From Portulaca oleracea (taxonomy: Eukaryota > Streptophyta > Magnoliopsida > Caryophyllales > Portulacaceae): 64,000 bases of DNA. The position numbers and the translations under genes are program-made. Shown piece by piece: positions 57,357-64,000 of this stretch (positions are counted from its first letter, which is position 1; the number at the start of each line of letters is the position of its first letter). The notes beneath the pieces were generated by a model, which saw only the letters and a list, made by a program, of their open reading frames with translations, did no database searches and was not told the DNA's origin. Where the stretch lies: the NCBI GenBank assembly GCA_029582165.1, contig CM055887.1, forward strand, positions 17,965,190-18,029,189. The letters run 5' to 3'.

Positions 57357-59072
57357 TCAATTTCCAAAATCCGCGAGGTATGTCATAACTGTCCCGACAT
57401 ATTCCTCGCCCATGATGTATGGTTTGAGTTTCGATGAGTTTGCTTTGAAACACTTCCCTTGGGCATCTTTCAACTCAACTACTCCGGCAGAAAGAATTCT
57501 CACTATTTCGAATGGTCCGGACCACCGTGATCTCAATTTCCTAGAGAACAACTTCAGCCTTGAATTGAAAATGAGAACCCTATCACCTACCACAAACTCA
57601 CGTCGGTTCAACCTCTTGTCATGCCATGCCTTCGTTCTCTCCTTGTAGATCTTGTTGTTATCATATGCATGACGCCTCAACTCCTCAAGCTCTTCTAATT
57701 GAAATAACCGACTACCTCCAGCCGCCTTGAGATCGAATTTCAACTTCTTAATTGCCCACATGGTTTTGTGCTCAAGTTCTACGGGGAAGTGACATACCTT
57801 CCCGTAGACAAGACGGTAAGGAGTAGTGCCAATCGGTGTCTTGAAAGCGGTGCGGTATGCCTACAAAACTTCATCCAATTTTTCTACCCAATCTTTCCTT
57901 GAAGAGTTAACGGTCTTCTCTAAGATCTCCTTGATGGCACGGTTGGAGATTTCCACTTGACCTTGTGTTTGTGGATGGTAAGGAAGTCCCTTCTTATGCT
58001 TGATGCCGTACTTCTCCAAGAGAGACTCGAATCTCTTTTCGATGAAACGGGAACCGTTGTCACTAATGATGACCAGTGGAATGCCAAATCTTGGGAATAG
58101 GGTCTTTTTCAAGAATTTTGAAACGGATTTCCCATCACATCTTACACATGGTATGGCCTCGACCCACTTTGTGACATAGTCTACAGCCACTAGGATGTGT
58201 TGGAAACCCCTTGACGACGGGAAAGGACCCATGAAGTCCAATCCCCATACATCGAAAGCTTCCACCTCGAGAATATAGTTCAACGACGCTTCATTCTTCC
58301 GGGAGATGTTACCGGTCCTTTGACACTTGTCACATTGCTTGACATGCAGATGGGCGTCACGAAAAAGGGTCGGCCACCAATAGCCGGTTTGCAAAACCCG
58401 TGTCGCCGTCTTTTGGGGGCCATCGTGACCTTCCACTGGAAATTCATGACAATGGGTCAAAATAGATTGCACTTCACTCTCGGGAATACATCGCCGGCAC
58501 ATCCCGTCATTTCCAAGACGGAAGAGGAACGGATCATCCCAAAAGTAATGCTTCATGTCGTGGAGGAATTTCTTCCTTTGATGATGGTTCAAATGTTGAG
58601 GGATCACTTCGCTTGCCAAATAGTTCACAATATCCGCATACCAAGGATACGAGTTGATAGCCAAGAGTTGCTCGTCCGGGAAAGCGTCTACAATCGGTTG
58701 GGTGTCTTCCGAGTTGACAAGAATCCTCGAAAGGTGATCGGCTACGACATTCTTTGTGCCCGCCTTATCGCGGATTTCCAAATCAAATTCTTGCATAAGC
58801 AAGACCCACCGTATAAGTCTCAGTTTTGTCTCCTTCTTTCCCATCAAGTATTTGATAGCGGCATGATCCGTGTAGACTACCACCTTAGATAACATGATGT
58901 ATTGCCGGAATTTGTTGAGCGCAAAAACGATCGCCAAAAGCTCCTTTTCCGTGGTAGTGTAGTTCCTTTGGGCGCTATCAAGCGCATGGCTTGCGTAATA
59001 GATGACCTTTGGCTTCTTGTCTACTGTTTGGGTCAAACACGCTCCTCTGACGCGTCGCCGCCATAATCTCAA
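57357..59072 (-). pseudogene. Athila RNase H and integrase, broken by stops
   Basis: On minus: [39 protein letters not shown] and [13 protein letters not shown] belong to RNase H. The HHCC zinc module follows ([10 protein letters not shown] ... CDKCQRTG). The integrase core has [10 protein letters not shown] (Asp), [10 protein letters not shown] (Asp) and [11 protein letters not shown] (Glu). After DEVL a TAG at 57861 replaces the expected Trp of the DEVLWAYRT motif. The same frame then continues to [11 protein letters not shown] at about 57400. So this half is in one frame with a single nonsense change, plus a break upstream near 59050 towards RT. The product would be nuclear integrase acting with the element's cDNA, if expressed. 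Confidence 0.88.
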
Positions 59073-59876
59073 AGGGTAGCGTCAATCCGGAGGTTGAACT
59101 ACTGGCGGAAATCAAAGCTGCTTGACCTATAAAGCGACTCAAGGCACTTATCGGTGAAAATGAAAGGGCATCTTTGCACAAGAGGTCGATTAGAGGTCGA
59201 GCAATTTTGAAAAATCTTTGTGAGCCGTGATAAGCGGCGTGGCCAAGGAAACTAGGCACCCCCTTAACGGAAACTAGGGGTGGTAGGCGCTCTATAACCT
59301 CAACTTTGGCCTTATCTACTTTGATGCCCTTAGAAGAAATTAAATGACCCAGAACGATACCTTGTTCCACCATGAAGTGGCATTTCTCCCAATTCAGAAC
59401 TAGATCCACTTCCTCACAACGAGTTAACACTTTCTCCAAATTTAGCAAACAGTCATCGAAAGAATTACCGTACACAGAAAAATCATCCATAAAGACTTCC
59501 ATGCATTTTTCAATAAAATCACTAAAAATAGCCATCATACAACGTTGAAAAGTCCCAGGGGCATTACATAAACCAAATGGCATGCGACGATAAGCAAATG
59601 TCCCATATGGGCAAGTGAAGGTGGTTTTTTCTTGATGTGAGGGGTGGATTGGAATTTGAAAGAAACCCGAGTACCCATCCAAAAAGCAAAAATGCGAATG
59701 ACCTGCCAACCGTTCTAACATCTGGTCAATAAAGGGAAGGGGAAATGGTCCTTCTTTGTTACTTTGTTTAATTGGCGGTAATCGATACACATCCGCCAAC
59801 CGGTGACGGTCCGGGTACTAACTAGTTCTTTCTTGTCATTTTCAATTACGGTCAACCCACCCTTCTTAGGCACACA
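58978..59876 (-). pseudogene. Athila reverse transcriptase, frameshifted
   Basis: Begins CVPKKGGLTVIENDKKELV and GWRMCIDYRQLNKVTKKDHF in the frame that follows the protease ORF, after a TAG at 59877. A one-base loss in a C run near 59740 moves reading to the frame with PLPFIDQMLERLAGHSHFCF. The catalytic motif is FMDDFSVYG (Asp-Asp), followed by HLISSKGIKVDKAKVEVIE. From about 59240 to 59050 the connection to RNase H is worn by further indels. Confidence 0.88.
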
Positions 59877-62354
59877 CTAGACCGGGCTTACCCATTCGCT
59901 ATTTGCGATTGGGAAGATGATCCCAGCAGCTAGAAACTTTACTACCTCCTTTTTAACCACTTCTTGCATGTTGGGATTTAAACGACATTGGGGTTGCCTG
60001 GTAGGCTTGGCATCTTCTAGCAAATCAATCGAATGCATGCATATGGAAGGGGATAAACCTTTCAAGTCTTCTATCCTATAACCCAATGCACCCCCATGTT
60101 TCCTAAGCAAATCAAGCAACTTAGACAATTCAAAATCATTTAAATTCGCATTCACAATGATAGGATAAGATTTCTCATCATCCAAGAAAGCATATTGGAG
60201 GGAAGGGGGTAAGGATTTAAGCTCTAAAGGAGTAGAAGATTGAATTTGAGAGGAAGACATACCTTTAAAGATCGCATCTTGAATCTCCATACACTCCATA
60301 TAAGGCTCATCAATAATAATCTCCTTATGCATGGGTGAAGAGTCAAGAAGGTTGGTGAAGAAAGTAATATCGGTGCCGTCGGTCACAAATTGGAAGGACT
60401 CCAATAAGCAAGCTCCCAAGGGATCATCGCAAATAGATTCAAGAAGATGGGAGTCCTCAATATACTCATCAACAAGGAACTCCATCATATCAATGGCATA
60501 GCATGAGTCCCCATATGAAGGACCTTTCAATGACCCCTCAAGTTGGAAAATTATGTTTTCATTCCCGACATTCAACGACATGCTTCCATTCTTCACATCA
60601 ATAATGGCTCCCGCCGTAGCAAGGAATGGCCTTCCCAAAATAATAGGGATGTTGTTATCTTCCTCTATCTCCAAAATCACAAAATCACAAGGAATTAAAA
60701 ATCGCCCCACTTGGACCGGGATGTCTTCTAATATTCCCAACGGTCTTCGCACGGAACGGTCGACCAATTGAAGATTAATTGTTGTAGGAGCAAGATCGTC
60801 GAGATTTAACTTCTTGCAAATCGAATAAGGCATGACGCTTACACTTGCTCCTAGATCACAAAGGGCACGACCAATCCGCAAATCACCAATGGTGCATGGA
60901 ATAGAAAAACTTCCGGGGTCGGCTAATTTCTCCGGTGATTTGTTATCGGTAATTGCACTACAATCCGCCGTCAAATGGATCGCAGATTTCTCTTGAATTC
61001 TTCTCTTGCTCGTGAGAAGCTCCTTCAAATGCTTCTTGAAGGACGGAACTTCAGAGATGGCATCAAGAAATGGAATGTTCACTTGAAGCTTCTTGAGCAT
61101 CTCAATGAATTTTGAAAACTTTGCATCAGATTTTGGTTTTGCTAACCGATCGGGAAAAGGGACCAGTGGTAGCTTTGGCTTCTCAATAATCTGGATTGGT
61201 TCTTCTTCCACCATTTTTCCTTTCCCTTTCCTTAACTTCTCTATCTCCTCTTGTTCTTTACTAGACTCTCCCAATTCATGCTCATGTGCTCTCTCAACTT
61301 CCTCACCTAATACTAACTCACTTTCCCGCTTCTCCAACAAATCTTCCTCGTCCGAGATATCCACCACGTCACCTTCTTTGTCACCCAAAACCTCCTCTCC
61401 CATCATTCTAGGTCCAGTAATCTCCTTGCCACTCCTCAAAGTAATCGCATTAAGTTGCCCTTTTGGGTTAGGTTGGGATTGGCTAGGCAAAGATTGGATA
61501 GGTTGAGATTGTTGTGCCAATTGGGCCAATAGTAACTCGAGGTTCTTAATGCGAGTTTGGTCTTTTTCTCGGTCTAAGGCCATCTTTTCTTGAGATAAGG
61601 CTATATTCTCTTGAGTTATGGCCAACTTTTGGAGGGTTTGGTCAAGGGTTTCTTGTTGTGATGGTTTGGGCATTTGGGAAGATTGACCTTGGTGAGGATT
61701 TTGGTGGTGGTTTTGGTGGTATTGGCGGCGATTTTGATTTGGGAAACCGGGGGGTTGGTTTTGGTTTAGGGGAGCTTGTTGGTTGTAGGTGTAATTCCCA
61801 CGGGGACGAATGGGGGTTTGATTGGTATAGGAGAGGTTATGGTTGGGATAGATGGCTTGGACTTGCTCGGTTTGATACTCTTCACATCGCTTCGAAGAAT
61901 GTGACCCTCCACAAAAATTACATACCAAGACTCGGGCATCCGGAATAAGCATAGGTACTTCTTGGGCCGCCTTTACTTGCCTTGTGGTTTCCTCCAAAGC
62001 TGCCTTTTGTTGCATCTCAAGAACGACATTCATGAGAAATTTAATGGTAGGATTGCTTTCTAGAGGAGGACCATCTCTTGGACTACGGCCGCCTCCCCAA
62101 TGAGGAGAGTTTTGGGATAGCTCGTGAAGAAATACGTTTGCTTCATCCGCCGTGTTCTTGAGGAACATGCCCCCCGAGGCATGATCGATGGATTCTCGCA
62201 AAGAGCTACTCAATCCGGAATAGAAGTGATGCAATAATAACCAATCCTCAAGATTATGATGTGGACACCTCTGTTGGAGACCTTTGAATCTCCCCCATGC
62301 TTCGAATAACGACTCATCGGGCTCTTGCTTGAAGCTCATGATGGCTTGCCTCAA
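59877..62354 (-). CDS. Athila gag C-terminus and protease, 825 codons open
   Basis: The longest intact stretch of this element. It starts within gag (SFKQEPDESLFEAWGRFKGL, LLLHHFYSGLSSSLRESIDH), has a CNFCGGSHSSKRC knuckle, and then an Asn/Gln/Pro-rich linker. An acidic, coiled-coil-like region follows, then the aspartic protease with ALCDLGASVSVMP (DLGAS active site) and IPIILGRPFLATA. The tail leads towards RT and ends WVSPV before an in-frame TAG where relatives read on. The stop at 59877 separates gag-protease from RT here. The true gag start lies upstream at about 62880 beyond another stop and a frame break, so this is part of a longer polyprotein. Confidence 0.85.
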   Translation of the reverse strand: MRQAIMSFKQEPDESLFEAWGRFKGLQQRCPHHNLEDWLLLHHFYSGLSSSLRESIDHASGGMFLKNTADEANVFLHELSQNSPHWGGGRSPRDGPPLESNPTIKFLMNVVLEMQQKAALEETTRQVKAAQEVPMLIPDARVLVCNFCGGSHSSKRCEEYQTEQVQAIYPNHNLSYTNQTPIRPRGNYTYNQQAPLNQNQPPGFPNQNRRQYHQNHHQNPHQGQSSQMPKPSQQETLDQTLQKLAITQENIALSQEKMALDREKDQTRIKNLELLLAQLAQQSQPIQSLPSQSQPNPKGQLNAITLRSGKEITGPRMMGEEVLGDKEGDVVDISDEEDLLEKRESELVLGEEVERAHEHELGESSKEQEEIEKLRKGKGKMVEEEPIQIIEKPKLPLVPFPDRLAKPKSDAKFSKFIEMLKKLQVNIPFLDAISEVPSFKKHLKELLTSKRRIQEKSAIHLTADCSAITDNKSPEKLADPGSFSIPCTIGDLRIGRALCDLGASVSVMPYSICKKLNLDDLAPTTINLQLVDRSVRRPLGILEDIPVQVGRFLIPCDFVILEIEEDNNIPIILGRPFLATAGAIIDVKNGSMSLNVGNENIIFQLEGSLKGPSYGDSCYAIDMMEFLVDEYIEDSHLLESICDDPLGACLLESFQFVTDGTDITFFTNLLDSSPMHKEIIIDEPYMECMEIQDAIFKGMSSSQIQSSTPLELKSLPPSLQYAFLDDEKSYPIIVNANLNDFELSKLLDLLRKHGGALGYRIEDLKGLSPSICMHSIDLLEDAKPTRQPQCRLNPNMQEVVKKEVVKFLAAGIIFPIANSEWVSPV

Positions 62355-62400
62355 CCGACACGTCTCATCATTGGGGAAAAACCTTTGAAGAAAGTCGCGG

Positions 62401-62898
62401 CTAAGGGCATCCCATGTTGAATAAGTTCCGGGCGGACACGTGTTGAGCTATAATAATGCTTTCCCCTTCAAGGTAAGAGGGAAAAACTTCAGCTTCATGT
62501 ATTCGGCGGAAACTCCATTCATTTATCAGAAGCGATCGTTGCTCGAATATGTTGATGTGGTCAATAGGATTTTCATGCTCTCCTCCATGGTACGGGGTGT
62601 TCTCAAATATTTCCAATAGATATGGCTTGAACTCGAACGATGCATTCGGTGGTAATTCTGGTAATGTGATGGGATCGCCTCCCGTACTCGACGATGGTAA
62701 GGAATATGATGCTAAGGTACGGGGTGGAATTTGCTCTCTGTCAGCCATTGAAATTTCGATCGTCCCTCGCTCCCTTTGTTGTCTAGCTCGTCTCGAACTG
62801 GCGTTAGCTTGTCGACTAATACTCTCCGGATTCGGGTTCGGTGGAGTTACAGGAGTTTGGCCTCGTCGAGAGCGAGTCCGCATGCACAAAAGGAACAA
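62401..62898 (-). pseudogene. Athila gag N-terminus, frameshifted
   Basis: On minus: MRTRSRRGQTPVTPPNPNPE, then LPELPPNASFEFKPYLLEIF, FENTPYHGGEHENPIDHINI and FEQRSL. Close to 62525 the frame breaks; the continuing frame reads MNGVSAEYMKLKFFPLTLKG and a TAG replaces an expected Trp near 62448, before joining the 825-codon frame. An Athila-type gag start. Confidence 0.82.
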
Positions 62899-63000
62899 AC
62901 AGAAGAATCAAATTTCCAGTAACCAAGGATAACAAAATCTCTAGCAGTGAAATGATCTTTAAACAACCTAAAGATAAAGAGCTAAGTTAGGTGCGCTTGC

Positions 63001-63018
63001 TCCCCGGCAACGGCACCA
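63001..63018 (-). other. Primer binding site of the Athila element
   Basis: The minus strand reads TGGTGCCGTTGCCGGGGA three bases inside the 5' LTR. Athila elements use a PBS of this kind, complementary to tRNA-Asp (usually TGGCGCC...). Confidence 0.88.
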
Positions 63019-63021
63019 TTT

Positions 63022-64000
63022 TGTTAGTCGAGTGGTCTGTAAGACCACGGTTTTATCGTTCTTCCACAGGGAGCTAGGGGCCTTAGCTGCAGCTAGTTGA
63101 CTCTAGGTATGGTTTACGATCATGAAAGGATGATAGAATTTAGGGTAAAAACAGCACAAACACACTATGTTCAGTCAAAAAGGTGAAACAATGGGTGTCG
63201 GGAGACTTTCGGGATGCAAACGGGAATGAGGAAATGAGTTTCGCAACAAGAGAGTAACGAGAAAGGGAAATCAAATGGTAATTCCATTAGAAAATACCCA
63301 CCGGGCTTCCTCTTTCAAGGATAGTCCGATTAACTTCCCCAAAATCCATCGACAGACCAAGGAAAGTCAATAGAACGAAATTTCCTAGTTAGTTTCTATT
63401 CGCTTTCGCGAACTAGAATACTAACTATCCTAATTCCTACCGTCCAACAAGCGTTGGATGTATTCGGGATGCTTTCGCACCCAATTACATCCCACTTGAG
63501 GGAAGGATAGGATTAAGAAGTTGATTTCCTAACTAGTTACTCACTAATATTGCTAACCTAAACCTAATCATCCATTCAAACCCTTAATATCTCCCTAACC
63601 CATTAAAGTTCTAGCCACTAAACATCCTAACTATCATGATAATAACATCAACAACTTCATCCATGCTTAATCGAGTAAACAAGATAACAATAAACACTCA
63701 ACAACAACAACAATATCAAAAACAGAGATTAATAAATAAGCAATAAATTAGAGAGAGGGATTAAGAAATGCTCATGTATTGTGATGACAAGGGAAAAAAC
63801 TTCAGAATAATCAAGCTCCAATGCTCCAAAGTTGAGAATAATCTTCAAACTTCCAATAATAATCAAGAGAATCCAATACAAGAACCAATAATCTCAGCAA
63901 AGATCTTCCTAAATCTCCCTAATCTAAGACTTAAAAATGTGATAAAGAGTGCTAAAGTATCATAAAAGATAGATAAAAACTGTTGTCTCTTCCCCTCTTT
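63022..64000 (-). repeat. 5' LTR of the Athila element, incomplete
   Basis: Matches 50814 onward: TGTTAGTCGAGTGGTCTGTA versus TGTTAGTCAAGTGGTTTGTA, then near identity. The window ends before the palindrome-rich part. Confidence 0.88.

Larger units (their letters stand above)
50814..64000 (-). mobile_element. Athila-type Ty3/gypsy element, cut by the window edge
   Basis: On minus, from right to left: LTR (63022 on, incomplete), PBS, gag, protease, RT, RNase H, integrase, an extra 3' ORF with the putative plant transposon protein domain, repeat-rich region, PPT, LTR 50814-52506. The additional ORF after pol and the Asp-tRNA-type PBS are Athila traits. It inserted into a chromovirus-like pol gene at 50813 (flank ATGTA). 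The other flank is outside the window. Frames are broken, so it is not autonomous. Confidence 0.92.

Noticed and set aside
61093..61506. Ser-rich plus-strand frame of 137 codons
   Set aside because: Antisense of the 825-codon gag-protease frame, which has clear motifs.

Overview
This is a piece of a flowering-plant nuclear genome, probably a eudicot. It has spliced genes with GT-AG introns, A+T-rich spacers, plant-specific retroelement lineages (Athila, Tat-like and chromovirus-like Ty3/gypsy, copia, L1-type LINEs, MULEs, hAT-like MITEs) and a flavonoid-pathway gene. I could not name the species. Only two ordinary host genes are visible. One is a two-exon plant C2H2-zinc-finger-like protein (about 792-2429, +). 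The other is a complete six-exon anthocyanidin reductase gene (45921-48542, +), the enzyme that makes flavan-3-ols for proanthocyanidins. Nearly everything else is transposable elements, many nested inside each other.

Layout. 1-2429: possible end of an upstream gene, then the C2H2-like gene. 2430-7570: short DNA elements, including a 1.25-kb element with terminal inverted repeats that carries gene-like pieces (Pack-MULE-like) and a MITE that split a duplicated segment. 7575-9700: decayed LINE, interrupted at 9701-13273 by a young LTR element that has only a gag-like gene but a perfect 5-bp target duplication, PBS and PPT. 13293-19345: an LTR-like block, a hAT-like MITE (8-bp TSD), a 5'-truncated LINE on the minus strand (17-bp TSD), and microsatellites. 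19346-34922: remains of a Tat-like Ty3/gypsy element with a repeat-rich 3' region. A solo LTR (22721-32667, TSD AGTAC) sits inside that repeat array, and a 6.7-kb MULE (25617-32327, 9-bp TSD, about 300-bp TIRs) sits inside the solo LTR.

35557-44400: a foldback element (8-bp TSD) split by a decayed copia element (35974-43835). The copia element contains an array of about 14 short palindromes, a deletion derivative of the MULE family, a LINE tail and another MULE-type MITE. 44401-48542: spacer, promoter and the anthocyanidin reductase gene, with a MITE in its fourth intron. 48900-50813: 3' part of a chromovirus-like Ty3/gypsy element. 50814-64000: an Athila-type element on the minus strand, nearly complete, with its last LTR cut by the window edge and its gag-pol broken by stops and frameshifts.

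The most interesting item is the MULE. Besides a mudrA-type transposase it carries a separate, spliced gene for a GRF-zinc-finger / coiled-coil / membrane-anchor protein. A diverged deletion derivative 10 kb away keeps a piece of that same gene, so it looks like a standing component of this transposon family rather than a chance capture.
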